Below are positions 1 through 8,490 of a DNA stretch of 64,000 nt, piece after piece. Below the pieces are notes generated by a model. That model saw only the letters and a list, made by a program, of their open reading frames with translations. It searched no databases and had not been told where the DNA came from. This DNA comes from Haloarcula sp. CBA1129 (lineage in GTDB: Archaea > Halobacteriota > Halobacteria > Halobacteriales > Haloarculaceae). Every line of letters starts with the position of its first letter. The first letter of the stretch is position 1. The position numbers were made by a program, and so were the translations under genes. The stretch lies in the NCBI RefSeq assembly GCF_008729015.1, contig NZ_RKSM01000003.1, positions 124,001 to 188,000 of the forward strand, read 5' to 3'.

Positions 1-31
1 GAGATTGCGTCTGTCATTGTCGTCAGTTTAG

Positions 32-1171
32 TTAGTCGTTCGTCGGTTGCGCGCTGCTCGTCTCTGCCCCGGTGTCGACACGGTCCTCGAAGTCCGGTTT
101 GATAACCGTCGCGATGACGGCCGTCACGAGCGATCCCAGCAGGATACTGCCGAGGAACGCGAGTGGCCGGTTCGACAGCAGGACAACGAAGATACCGCCG
201 TGAGGGGCGGGCATCGTGACACCAAGAGCCATCGAGGTCGCACCGCCGACGGCGCTGCCGGCGACGATAGCCGGGATGACACGGAGCGGGTCCGCGGCCC
301 CGTACGGAATCGCACCCTCAGTGATGAACGACAGGCCGAGCAAGATACCGCTTTTTCCGTTCTCGTACATCTCGGCCGCGTACTTGTGCGGGGCGATGAA
401 ATTCGAAAGTGCGAGGCCGATCGGCGGGATCATGCCGCCGATCATCACCGCGGCCATCGGCGCGTATATCCCCTCGGTGATGAGTCCGGTCGCGAACACG
501 TAGGCGACCTTATTGACCGGACCGCCCATGTCAAAGGCCATCATCCCACCGAGGATGAGGCCGACGACGATAGCCTGACCGCCCTGCATCGACTGCAGGA
601 AGGAGGTCAAGGCCTCGTTGGCGAGTGCGACGGGAACACCCAGCACGAACAGCATGATGGGCGTCAGGACGGCCATTGTCGCGACAGGGATGAGCAACAC
701 TGGCATCATCGGCTGGATGAACTCAGGGACGTCGAGGTTCTTGAAGAAACGCGCGACGTACCCGGCCAGTAGGCCAGCGACGATGGCTCCGAGGTAGCCG
801 GCCCCAGCCTCACCGCCAGAAATGCCGATAACTGTCGCCGCCTCAGCGACGACGTTGCCCTGCTGGAGGATGTACGCCAGCAGGAACCCCGGCGCGAGTC
901 CCGGTCGGTCAGCGATGGCGTACGCGATGTAGCCACCGAGGATGGGCACCATAATCGTCAGCCCGGCGGTGCCAACCTGTGCGAGGAACCAGCCTGCTGA
1001 GCCGGTGTTGTCGAACACTGTCTGTGTATCCCCGACCAGGTACGCGACGGCGAGGAAGATGCCGCCGATGGTCACGAAGGGGATCATGAACGATACGCCC
1101 GTCATCAGGTCCTCCTTGACGGAGGTTACGTGAGAGCGAAGCGCACTCTCGGCCCGGTTTTGATCTGTCAT
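32..1171 (-). CDS. ptfC: PTS fructose-type permease, EIIC component
   Basis: Membrane EIIC subunit of a phosphoenolpyruvate-dependent sugar phosphotransferase system, expected to move fructose across the membrane while it is phosphorylated by an EIIB partner. The roughly 379-residue protein is almost wholly hydrophobic with about nine or ten membrane segments and carries the EIIC hallmark FITEGAIPYGA. It has no fused EIIA or EIIB domain; those partners presumably lie left of the window. An upstream in-frame GTG at 1183 exists, but ATG 1171 gives the more natural MTDQNRAES start. The TATA-like element at 1205-1213 supports its own promoter. Fructose specificity is from family knowledge. Confidence 0.88.
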   Translation of the reverse strand: MTDQNRAESALRSHVTSVKEDLMTGVSFMIPFVTIGGIFLAVAYLVGDTQTVFDNTGSAGWFLAQVGTAGLTIMVPILGGYIAYAIADRPGLAPGFLLAYILQQGNVVAEAATVIGISGGEAGAGYLGAIVAGLLAGYVARFFKNLDVPEFIQPMMPVLLIPVATMAVLTPIMLFVLGVPVALANEALTSFLQSMQGGQAIVVGLILGGMMAFDMGGPVNKVAYVFATGLITEGIYAPMAAVMIGGMIPPIGLALSNFIAPHKYAAEMYENGKSGILLGLSFITEGAIPYGAADPLRVIPAIVAGSAVGGATSMALGVTMPAPHGGIFVVLLSNRPLAFLGSILLGSLVTAVIATVIKPDFEDRVDTGAETSSAQPTND

Positions 1172-1204
1172 GGTCAACGACACCGACAGCTACGCCCATT
1201 GTGT

Positions 1205-1213
1205 GATATAAAG
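1205..1213 (-). promoter_or_regulatory. TATA-like promoter element of ptfC
   Basis: On the minus strand this reads CTTTATATC, about 35 bp before the ATG at 1171, as expected for a haloarchaeal promoter with a short leader. Confidence 0.5.
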
Positions 1214-1332
1214 GTACACGTTTGAGTGTGTTATTTATTGGAATTGTTTGCTATCTGGATTTGGGCGATTGTTTCTGCATGGAACTAGGTCCACAGATTC
1301 GATGGAATAACAGACATATGCTTGTTATCCGC

Positions 1333-1371
1333 CGGCACCTATTGGGATGAAAATCCGAATGGGCGGTGCCG
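1333..1371. repeat. Inverted repeat before the SMC-related gene
   Basis: CGGCACC at 1333-1339 is perfectly complementary to GGTGCCG at 1365-1371 (7-bp arms, 25-nt spacer), 45 bp before the chosen ATG at 1416. It could be an operator or a leader hairpin. No function can be assigned. Confidence 0.3.
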
Positions 1372-1415
1372 TGCGCGTCATAGTACTTATGCCCGTCACT
1401 CGCCCACACCGGAAT

Positions 1416-3374
1416 ATGGATTCATTCTCGGTATCCGGGGAGGTGGCGACTGTCACCGTCGAGAAGATCGGGGGGATCGACGAGACGACAGTTGAGGTCC
1501 CAGCAGGGGTGACAGTGCTCCGAGGCCGAAACGCGACTAATCGGACATCGTTTCTTCAGGCGGTGATGGCCGCTCACGGGAGCGAGTGGGCGAGCGTCAA
1601 AGGTGACGCCGACCAAGGGCACGTCGAACTCTCACTGGGGGCGGAGACGTACACCCGAACACTGACCAGAACCGCCGACGGGGTTGCTGGGTCGGGTCTC
1701 GGCCTGCTTTCCGACTCGACTGTTGCGGACCTGTTTGCGTTCCTGCTCGAAGACAACGAAGCCAGACGAGCCGTCGAGCGGGGTGAGGACCTTCGAGAGA
1801 TCATTATGCGGCCCGTCGATGTGGCGTCTATCCACCGACAGATACGGACAGCCGAACAGCGCAAGGAAGAGATCGACGAGGAACTCGACCGTATCGCGTC
1901 ACTCAAGCGCGACCTCCCTGATCTCGAACAGCAACAGGCAGCTCTGCGCGACGAGATCGCTGAGACCAGAGACGAACTCCAGCGCGTGGAGGAACGGATC
2001 GACGAGCGGGATGTAGATTTCCGGACGACCCAAAAAAACAGGGACGAACTCGAAACCGCCCTCGATGAACTCCAAGCGACTCGGTCCGAACTGAAACGCG
2101 TTCGCGATGATATTCAGTCAGAGCAAGAGAGTATTTCGGCGTTGCGCGACGAACGGGGTCGCCTCGCAGTCGAACGATCTGGTCTCCCGGAATCGCCGGA
2201 CGAACGACTCGAAGCGCTCGAATCGGACATCGAACGGCTCCGAGAGCGCAAGCGGGAGCTCTCAGAGTACACCACCCGACTGCAGAACGTCATCGGGTTC
2301 AACGAAGAGCTGCTATCCGGCGAGCACCGGGAGATAACCGATGCTATCGATGCAAAACCCGAGAGCGTTGGTGACATCACGGAGCAGCTCTATAAGGGGT
2401 CAAAGACGACCTGCTGGACCTGTGGCTCGCGAGTGAAGCCGGCGCGTATCGAATCGACGCTCCAGAGCATGCGTGACCATCTTCAGGAGACGGTCACGGA
2501 GATCAACGATATCGAAGACAAACTCGACGAACTGACGGACCAACGTGACGATATTGAGGAGACACGCACGCGAGCGCAGGAACTCACAGCAACGATTGAG
2601 GATGTCGACGCTGAGATCGAGCGCCGCCAGTCGACTGTCAGCGACCTGCGCGAGCGACGAGACAATCTCTCCACCCACGTCGAGGAGCTTGAGGAACGAG
2701 TCACGGCGCTCCGGACCGAAGAGTTCGACGAGGTGCTTGACCTCCATACAAAAGCGAACGAACTGGAACTGGAACTGGACCGGCTCGAATCTGAACGAGA
2801 CGAGGTAAGCGAAGAGATCGCCGACATCGAGTCGGCGATCCGTCGGAACGACGAACTGGCCACCCAGCGGGAAGACGTGGTTGACGAACTGATCGACCTC
2901 CGGTCGCGTATCGACCGTCTCGAAGCCGAGGCGACCGACCAGTTCAACGAGAGGATGGACGACCTCCTCGACATTTTGGGCTATGGCAACATTGAACGGA
3001 TCTGGATCGAACGGACTGACACACCCAAAGACCCGGTCCATAACAGCGACGACAGCGTCACAGGGTCGACGTTCACCCTCCACGTGGTCAGGAGTACCGA
3101 CGGTGGAACGGTCTACGAGGATACAGTCGGCCATCTGAGCGAGAGTGAGCGCGAAGTGACCGGGCTCGTGTTCGCACTCGCCGGCTACCTCGTCCACGAC
3201 GTACACGAAGAGGTACCGTTCATGCTGCTTGACTCGCTCGAAGCTATCGACTCGGAACGCATCGCCTCACTCGTCGAATACTTCGCGGAGTACCCCTCAC
3301 ATCTCGTCGTTGCGTTGCTCCCCGAGGATGCGCAGGCGCTCCCGGAGAGCTACAACCGAATTACTGATATCTGA
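1416..3374 (+). CDS. Archaea-specific SMC-related coiled-coil ATPase-like protein
   Basis: A 652-residue SMC/Rad50-like protein: N-terminal head half, two long coiled coils (about 140-310 and 350-560) around a zinc-hook CWTC (C333, C336), then the C-terminal head half. The ATPase motifs are unorthodox. The P-loop region reads GRNATNRTS (residues 37-45), so Arg stands where Walker A needs Lys; the signature reads LSESE; Walker B ends LLDS (D606, S607) without the catalytic Glu. ATP hydrolysis may be weak or absent. It converges with rdfA, only 41 bp separating the stops, and this pairing suggests a shared role in cell shape or chromosome architecture. ATG 1416 was chosen over 1347 because the residues upstream are basic and atypical. 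Confidence 0.8.
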   Translation: MDSFSVSGEVATVTVEKIGGIDETTVEVPAGVTVLRGRNATNRTSFLQAVMAAHGSEWASVKGDADQGHVELSLGAETYTRTLTRTADGVAGSGLGLLSDSTVADLFAFLLEDNEARRAVERGEDLREIIMRPVDVASIHRQIRTAEQRKEEIDEELDRIASLKRDLPDLEQQQAALRDEIAETRDELQRVEERIDERDVDFRTTQKNRDELETALDELQATRSELKRVRDDIQSEQESISALRDERGRLAVERSGLPESPDERLEALESDIERLRERKRELSEYTTRLQNVIGFNEELLSGEHREITDAIDAKPESVGDITEQLYKGSKTTCWTCGSRVKPARIESTLQSMRDHLQETVTEINDIEDKLDELTDQRDDIEETRTRAQELTATIEDVDAEIERRQSTVSDLRERRDNLSTHVEELEERVTALRTEEFDEVLDLHTKANELELELDRLESERDEVSEEIADIESAIRRNDELATQREDVVDELIDLRSRIDRLEAEATDQFNERMDDLLDILGYGNIERIWIERTDTPKDPVHNSDDSVTGSTFTLHVVRSTDGGTVYEDTVGHLSESEREVTGLVFALAGYLVHDVHEEVPFMLLDSLEAIDSERIASLVEYFAEYPSHLVVALLPEDAQALPESYNRITDI

Positions 3375-3415
3375 CCTCGTTGTGGCTCTCCCCAGAGACC
3401 GGAGCGACTGAGCGT

Positions 3416-4012
3416 TCACTCACAGTCACAGCCACCACGGTCGAGGAGGTCACTGATGCTGTAGCGCGTCCCGCAGTCCTGACAGCGAATATCGATGTGC
3501 ACGAACACTCGATACTCGCCGATAGTGAGTTTGTCTGCGGTGTTCAGCCGGTCGACTGTATCCCGGACAATTGTCTCGACGCGACTGCGAAGTCGGTCGA
3601 TAGTTCCGCGTTCCTGCTTGATCTGTTCAGTTTCGGATTCTGGTTCGTAGCTCACCCCACGAACCTCTGTCAGGTAGTAGCGAATCGCCTGATACGTGAC
3701 AAACTGGTTTTCCAGCGTATCGACGTCGATGCCAGCCCGTTCGAGCCGGTTCCGCGCTTCGATCCGTTTGCCGGCACTGACATCGTCATGGGTCAGGAGT
3801 CGATAGAAATTCGCCGGTTCGCCGTCGATTACATCCATGCTCGAATTGCGGATTGCAGCCACAAGCAGAGCTTGGTTGAACCGATCAGCGAGGTCACGGA
3901 GGCTCTGTCGTTCCCCGTTCTTCCCGAGCCACGCGTGCTCCAGTTCCGTACCCATCGACGTCAGTCCATACGTTTCGAGCAACTGTGCGACTTTCGACTG
4001 CGCTGACCCCAT
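3416..4012 (-). CDS. rdfA: Rod-determining factor RdfA
   Basis: A 198-residue cytosolic protein matching the haloarchaeal RdfA family, which is known from Haloferax to be needed for rod-shaped cells. Visible features are the N-terminal block KVAQLLETYGL, the family block SLRDLADRFN, and a C-terminal zinc-ribbon-like CQDCG followed by GGCDCE at the extreme end. The start at 4012 (MGSAQSK) fits the family N-terminus; an upstream extension to 4090 is basic and unlikely. The gene converges with the SMC-related gene, and direct repeats lie upstream in the 4013-4309 gap. The function comes from the family; the partner link is inference. Confidence 0.85.
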   Translation of the reverse strand: MGSAQSKVAQLLETYGLTSMGTELEHAWLGKNGERQSLRDLADRFNQALLVAAIRNSSMDVIDGEPANFYRLLTHDDVSAGKRIEARNRLERAGIDVDTLENQFVTYQAIRYYLTEVRGVSYEPESETEQIKQERGTIDRLRSRVETIVRDTVDRLNTADKLTIGEYRVFVHIDIRCQDCGTRYSISDLLDRGGCDCE

Positions 4013-4309
4013 TGTCACCAGAACGCGTCGGTCCGGTTTAGCCGTTTTGTTGCAATCTCTCCGTCTCTCGCCACCATTCCGCAGATACATCTATTGATTG
4101 GGCCATGACTCTCTCGAAAGCATATCCTCAGCCAGATATGCAGAATATAGACTAGCAAAGCCAGATATGGTGTCATAACATCTCTATTCGTGCGTGTATG
4201 AATATTGGCCGTAGGAAGCAGTCGTTTCTGAAGCTACTTCGAGTAATCTGGTGCGCTCTGGGCAACCACGAGAATTTTATACCTGACATTACAAGCGGGA
4301 AATTACACG
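4013..4309. promoter_or_regulatory. Divergent intergenic region upstream of rdfA and a lipoprotein gene
   Basis: A 297-bp AT-richer spacer. It holds a direct repeat AGCCAGATATG at 4130-4140 and 4159-4169 (29-bp period), which could be a regulator site for rdfA. A TATA-like TTTTATA at about 4274-4280 lies about 30 bp before the ATG at 4310. I see no convincing gene here. Confidence 0.45.
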
Positions 4310-5002
4310 ATGGTCCCCTCAACCCGACGTACCCTCCTCCACAGCGCAGGCGGGCTGGCGACAATGCTAGCCGGCTGTAGCGGAATGTTCGAGGGCAGCA
4401 ACGACTCAACACGCACTGCTTCCGAAAACAGTGGTTCGGGTACCTCCGGAGTTGGATCGGTATCTGACCCGGAGGCAGTTGTTACACGCGTGGAGGCCGA
4501 TCGTCAGCCTGTCTGGCTTGCTGATGGTGACAGTCGGCCGACTGAAAGCACACACTCCCGTCGACTGGAGTCAGATATTATCGATACAGCAGCCAAGGCT
4601 GACCGGGTCACTGTCGCCGAAGACGTGGACTGGTCGCCAATCAGAACCTTTCTCGACGAGACTGACTTCGACACGGAAACCGTCTACCTCCAGAACGTGA
4701 TGATCGAGGAGTGTTTCCGACTAACGCTCTGCCAGATCAGCTGGACGACGGACAACATCTCGACCGACTACGGTCGGGTGAGCCGACCCTACGACGAACC
4801 CTGCGCAGCGGGCAATAAGGTGTATGCGGTTTGGTTCATCCGGATTCCCGACACAGTAAAGGCCGACGACATCTCCAGTTACTCCTCTTCTATTGGAGGC
4901 AACAGCTGCGAGAGACAGCGAGTCGGTGTCGAGGGGGGAAGCGGGGGCGACTCAGCACCGAGTACTGACCGCCACACCGGGACCAGTGGTGAGCAGGCAT
5001 GA
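4310..5002 (+). CDS. Tat-exported lipoprotein of unknown function
   Basis: A 230-residue secreted protein. The N-terminus has a twin arginine (STRRTLL), a short hydrophobic stretch and the lipobox LAGC (Cys about residue 23), so it should be lipidated on the outer face of the membrane. A Ser/Gly/Thr-rich linker follows, then a compact domain with four cysteines (two close together in ECFRLTLC, then C in EPCAAG and C in NSCERQ) that could form disulfides, and a low-complexity acidic tail. I recognise no family. It is translationally coupled to the next lipoprotein (ATGA overlap), so the two probably act together. Confidence 0.75.
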   Translation: MVPSTRRTLLHSAGGLATMLAGCSGMFEGSNDSTRTASENSGSGTSGVGSVSDPEAVVTRVEADRQPVWLADGDSRPTESTHSRRLESDIIDTAAKADRVTVAEDVDWSPIRTFLDETDFDTETVYLQNVMIEECFRLTLCQISWTTDNISTDYGRVSRPYDEPCAAGNKVYAVWFIRIPDTVKADDISSYSSSIGGNSCERQRVGVEGGSGGDSAPSTDRHTGTSGEQA

Positions 5003-6306
5003 CCGACGAGCTGTCTGAGACCGGGGAATCCGCTCGGATGACTCGCCGTGGTGTGCTCGCCCTAGCTGGGGCCAGCGCTATCGCTGGCTGTAGTAGTATC
5101 GACAGTATGGGTGGGGGAGACGAGGCAACTATCGATGCCTACAATCTGCCCGATATCCCGCGCGACGAAGAGCGAGAATCCCCGGTACCCCCCTCGGTCC
5201 CGGTCGACATCGCAACGGGCCATTTCGACGCCGCGCGGGAGCGGGTTCGCTCGCTTCTGGCGACGCTTCCTACGCCGCTCGGTCCAGCGGAGATTCCGAA
5301 CGGCCACATCCGCCAGCACCTGACAGGGGCCGCCAGTGACGCCTCAGACGGCCTCGACGATGCGCGGACGGCCCGAACCGAGCTGATGGCACTCCGGTCG
5401 TTGCGTTGGGCTCGCGAAAACGCCCGCTACGCTGCTGCGGGGTGGGGTGTTGCCAAGAGTGGCCGTACCGCTGCTCCGCTCCGGGATGAATACGACCAGA
5501 CTGTGTCTGCAGCCCGCGAAACCCGGCAGGAGCACGAATACGTCGGGGCTGACCCGGTGCGCGCGGCGCTGGTCCACGCCCGCATTGAAGCGGGACTTGC
5601 GCGGGCCACCGACACGGATGTCACGCCAAGGGAGGAGTCAGCGCTGCTGTCTGTCGCCGAATGGGGTGAGACGGCCGAGTCGGCACAGGCGTATCTCAGC
5701 GACGCTCGCCATATACGGGCGCAGTTCGCTTCCTCACTCCCAGCCGATGCCGGGACAGTCAGGTCAAAACTGACCACCGCGGCGGAAGCACTGCTTTCGG
5801 ACATCCGCGACAGACAGGCGGACCTGCCACCGGAGACGGCCGCTGCCGACCGTTCGCCGGGGCAGATGGTTGTGGACGATCTCCGCTGGGAGGCCGAGAG
5901 CGGTGTTAGCCGTCTCGCGGATGCCATCGGACCGGCGCGCGCTGTTGTCGACGCGAATAGCCGACTCGCCCGGTTCCGAGCGCTCGACCGTATGCAGGCA
6001 CGCCGAGAGGCGGACGAACTCGCTCGGCCATCAGATGGGACAGCCGTTCGCGACATTAGGCAGACTGCGTACGATGCACTCACCGCGGCCCTCGAATCGA
6101 GTTCGCAGTCGGAACTGGTTCGGACGGCTCTCGTCGACGCCGGCCACAAGGTCATGGCCGCTGACCGTCAGTTGACGCATCACCGGGGCGAGATCGCGGC
6201 ATCCACGCTCGATAGAAGCGTTGCGGACTACTGGCACGCGACAGCGCTCGCCCGTTCGGCATCGGCAGCGACCCAACAGACCGTTCAGGCGCTGCAGTCC
6301 GATTGA
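4999..6306 (+). CDS. Tat-exported alpha-helical lipoprotein of unknown function
   Basis: A 435-residue protein with a twin-arginine signal (MTRRGVLALAG) and lipobox AIAGC near residue 31. The mature part is Ala/Glu/Arg-rich, helical and has almost no cysteine, with repeated segments such as AARERVRSLLA, suggesting a long helical bundle. Its start overlaps the stop of the upstream lipoprotein (ATGA), so the two form an operon. An internal ATG at 5038 (MTRRGV) sits directly at the Tat motif and is an alternative start. No enzymatic motif is visible; an envelope-associated structural or binding role is only inference. Confidence 0.75.
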   Translation: MTDELSETGESARMTRRGVLALAGASAIAGCSSIDSMGGGDEATIDAYNLPDIPRDEERESPVPPSVPVDIATGHFDAARERVRSLLATLPTPLGPAEIPNGHIRQHLTGAASDASDGLDDARTARTELMALRSLRWARENARYAAAGWGVAKSGRTAAPLRDEYDQTVSAARETRQEHEYVGADPVRAALVHARIEAGLARATDTDVTPREESALLSVAEWGETAESAQAYLSDARHIRAQFASSLPADAGTVRSKLTTAAEALLSDIRDRQADLPPETAAADRSPGQMVVDDLRWEAESGVSRLADAIGPARAVVDANSRLARFRALDRMQARREADELARPSDGTAVRDIRQTAYDALTAALESSSQSELVRTALVDAGHKVMAADRQLTHHRGEIAASTLDRSVADYWHATALARSASAATQQTVQALQSD

Positions 6307-6778
6307 AACGGAAGCGCGAACAACCTTCGAACGACGGTCGTGCCACGGAACCGGAGTGCTGGCTCGTGAAGCGCCGTCAGTACTGTTATGCGGCTCCTTC
6401 TTTGCAATAGTGACTTACATCTGACAGGTCCTGCGGGCTAATGTTGGTACGATTGTTATTCTCGCCATCCCTATCGACCGCGAGCATCTTGAACGGCTTC
6501 GCCGCGACCCTTCAGCTGGGCCATCTCCTCGGAATCGGTGCTGAAGTACCCTACAGCCCCCGTATTGTGAGTGATATCAGCACACTGGTGACCGAGCAGT
6601 CCCGTTGGGTGCACACACCAGCCCTGACCTGCCCCTGCATTGTAATCAGCGGCTGCACTGCACAAAATGAGTACCTATTGACAGAATGTGGTGGAAATCA
6701 GGATATCACCACTGGTATCTGATTACCGACGCGGTGGGGACAGAGGCTTTGTACGTCGAGTCCTCCTGTTAGGCTGTA
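6307..6778. other. Intergenic region with possible mobile-element relic
   Basis: A 472-bp stretch without a convincing gene. Positions 6438-6462 match 45819-45843, beside the intact insertion sequence, at 21 of 25 bases, so this may be a decayed element end. Open frames here on either strand are Cys-rich or lack haloarchaeal composition, and I do not call them. Confidence 0.4.
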
Positions 6779-7411
6779 ATGGATTCTCGGGAACAGGAGC
6801 CTGCACACCAGCACGATACTGCGACCCAACCGACAGACGGCTTCGACGAAGAGAAGGCGCGACGTGGCGCTCGCCTCCTGCTTGAAGCCGCTGGCCGTGA
6901 TCCCAATTCGGCAGGACTATCCGAGACGTGGAGCCGACGTGTCCCGGACATGTTCGAGACGCTGACGGAAGGCGCTCGGTCCGAATCGAAACCGGCCATG
7001 CGTACCTTCGACGCGGAGACGGATGGTCTCATCGTCAAGACCGGAATCCCGCTTCAGAGTATGTGCGAACATCATATGCTCCCCTTTGAAGGCGTTGCCC
7101 ATGTGGCGTATCGGCCCGGAGAAGAGATGGTGGGACTGTCAAAGCTCATCCGGTACGTTCGGTGGCAGTCACGCCAGTTGACGACACAGGAGACACTCAC
7201 CCGGAATATCGCAGTCGGTCTGGCCGATGAACTTGATGCACACGGAGTCGTCGTCGAGGTGACCGCAACGCATATGTGTGAAGTAATGCGGGGCATCGAG
7301 ACGGAGACTGAAACGACAACCCGCGAGCACGTCGGAACCATCGACGAAGCGGACCGCACGCAGTTCAGGGAGTCGATTCGACGGCACGCCGCCGGGCCAA
7401 ACGGTCACTGA
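6779..7411 (+). CDS. folE: GTP cyclohydrolase I
   Basis: Bacterial-type (FolE1) GTP cyclohydrolase I, 210 residues, converting GTP to 7,8-dihydroneopterin triphosphate at the start of folate biosynthesis. The zinc and catalytic motifs are complete: CEHHMLPF near residue 99 and HMCEVMRG near residue 164, giving the Cys-His-Cys zinc set. The first ~30 residues are an acidic, Gln/His-rich extension typical of halophiles. It stands alone but close to other folate genes (fchA, formate-THF ligase, folC-folP). Many archaea use MptA or ArfA at this step, so a FolE1 enzyme suggests acquisition from bacteria. Confidence 0.95.
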   Translation: MDSREQEPAHQHDTATQPTDGFDEEKARRGARLLLEAAGRDPNSAGLSETWSRRVPDMFETLTEGARSESKPAMRTFDAETDGLIVKTGIPLQSMCEHHMLPFEGVAHVAYRPGEEMVGLSKLIRYVRWQSRQLTTQETLTRNIAVGLADELDAHGVVVEVTATHMCEVMRGIETETETTTREHVGTIDEADRTQFRESIRRHAAGPNGH

Positions 7412-7811
7412 GTGCCCGCGATTGCATCCCGCAGACAGGGGTTACGAACCGAGTGATCCAGTCGTCGCAGTGGCTTGTTGTCACATGACCGTTCTTCGCC
7501 AGTGGACAGCGCGAAACTCATCACAGTAGATATGTTATACTACGTGATTCACTTACATCTAATCAGGCAGGTCCGTAGGCCCCGGGAGCTCAGTCTCGCA
7601 GGCGTTGAACTGCTCCGTCGGGACCCGACCGGGCGTAACGAGGGCGTCCAGAAACGCCGTCTGAGCTCCGGGCACAGCCCACGAACGGGTCTATGATGGG
7701 CGGCCAGATATCGGAGCCGAATACTGCCGGGGAAACAATTAGGCGAGCACGTCGAGACAATCGAAGTATGGCTACTCAACCACTGCTGCCGGCAACTGCT
7801 GTGTCCAGCAG
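7412..7811. other. Intergenic region holding a candidate structured RNA
   Basis: A 400-bp gap with no ORF of haloarchaeal composition. A TATA-like TATGTTATAC at 7531-7540 is followed by the nested inverted repeats at 7581-7672, listed separately. The remainder shows nothing I can name. Confidence 0.4.
7581..7672 (+). ncRNA. Candidate structured non-coding RNA
   Basis: The outer arms CCCGGGAGCTCAG (7581-7593) and CTGAGCTCCGGG (7661-7672) pair over 12 bp with one bulged G. Inside them GGCGTT (7601-7606) pairs with AACGCC (7653-7658), and inside that GTCGG/CCGAC (7617-7621 with 7625-7629) forms a tight hairpin. Such nesting in a non-coding gap, about 40 bp after a TATA-like element (7531-7540), suggests a folded RNA. 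The strand is inferred from that promoter only. It matches no RNA family I know. Confidence 0.4.
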
Positions 7812-8405
7812 ATGACGTTCGCGGACCAGTCAATCGACGAGTTCCTTGCTGCTGTCGCGTCAGGACAGGTGACGCCGAGTGGGGGTGCGGTCGCAGCCAT
7901 CGGCGGCGCGATGGGCGCGGCGCTCTGTGAGATGGTCTGCATCCACACAGTCGGCCCGAACGGGTCCGAGCCAGCGGCTGATGAGCTACGGGAAGTCGGT
8001 GACGCTCTGGCCGACTGTCGGGAACAGCTGCTTACCCTCGCTGACGAGGACGCGGCCGCAGTCGACGCCGTCGGGGCTGCATTCGAACACGGGGACGACG
8101 ACCGGATTCAGGCGGCCTCGAAACGCTCGACGGAGGTCCCACTGGAGACGGCTGAGGTCTGCCTCGGCGTCGTCAAACACGCCTGTACAGTGACTGCGAA
8201 GGGGACGCCGGTCGCTGTCCCGGATGCGGTCGTCGGCGCGCTGATCGCGGCAGCAGCACTACAGGCGTCTGCCGCAACTGTTCGTGCCAATCTCGACATG
8301 ATAAACCACGACTCGTTCGCGGCAGCGATGAAACAGCGGGTAGACGAGGCAGAAGCGGCCGGCGAAGCGGCGCTCGAGGAGGCGGTGGTAAACGCTGAGC
8401 AGTGA
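7812..8405 (+). CDS. fchA: Methenyl-THF cyclohydrolase / formimino-THF cyclodeaminase family protein
   Basis: A 197-residue protein of the FTCD_C/FchA family. Members interconvert methenyl- and formyl-tetrahydrofolate or deaminate formimino-THF. Visible signatures are TPSGGAVAAIGGAMGAAL near residues 20-37 and the helical block VPLETAEVCLGV near residue 100. No formiminotransferase domain is attached, as in the stand-alone FchA of acetogens and methylotrophs. The gene converges with formate-THF ligase, which uses its formyl-THF product. It overlaps in function with FolD later in the window, so it may serve a high-flux route. The cyclohydrolase reading is preferred over cyclodeaminase from context. 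Confidence 0.85.
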   Translation: MTFADQSIDEFLAAVASGQVTPSGGAVAAIGGAMGAALCEMVCIHTVGPNGSEPAADELREVGDALADCREQLLTLADEDAAAVDAVGAAFEHGDDDRIQAASKRSTEVPLETAEVCLGVVKHACTVTAKGTPVAVPDAVVGALIAAAALQASAATVRANLDMINHDSFAAAMKQRVDEAEAAGEAALEEAVVNAEQ

Positions 8406-8490
8406 GCGTCGTCCGCTCGTTAACCACTGAGCGGTGTCGACTGAAACGTGAGATGACCACACGCGAGAGACGGGGCACGAGGCCGGTTCG

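Noticed and set aside
47-772. Long plus-strand open frame opposite ptfC
   Set aside because: Arg/His/Asp-rich shadow of the membrane protein on the other strand; high GC gives long chance frames.
6471-6665. Minus-strand Cys-rich open frame in the 6307-6778 gap
   Set aside because: Composition is not haloarchaeal, it lacks a promoter, and the reverse frame is equally open; likely chance.
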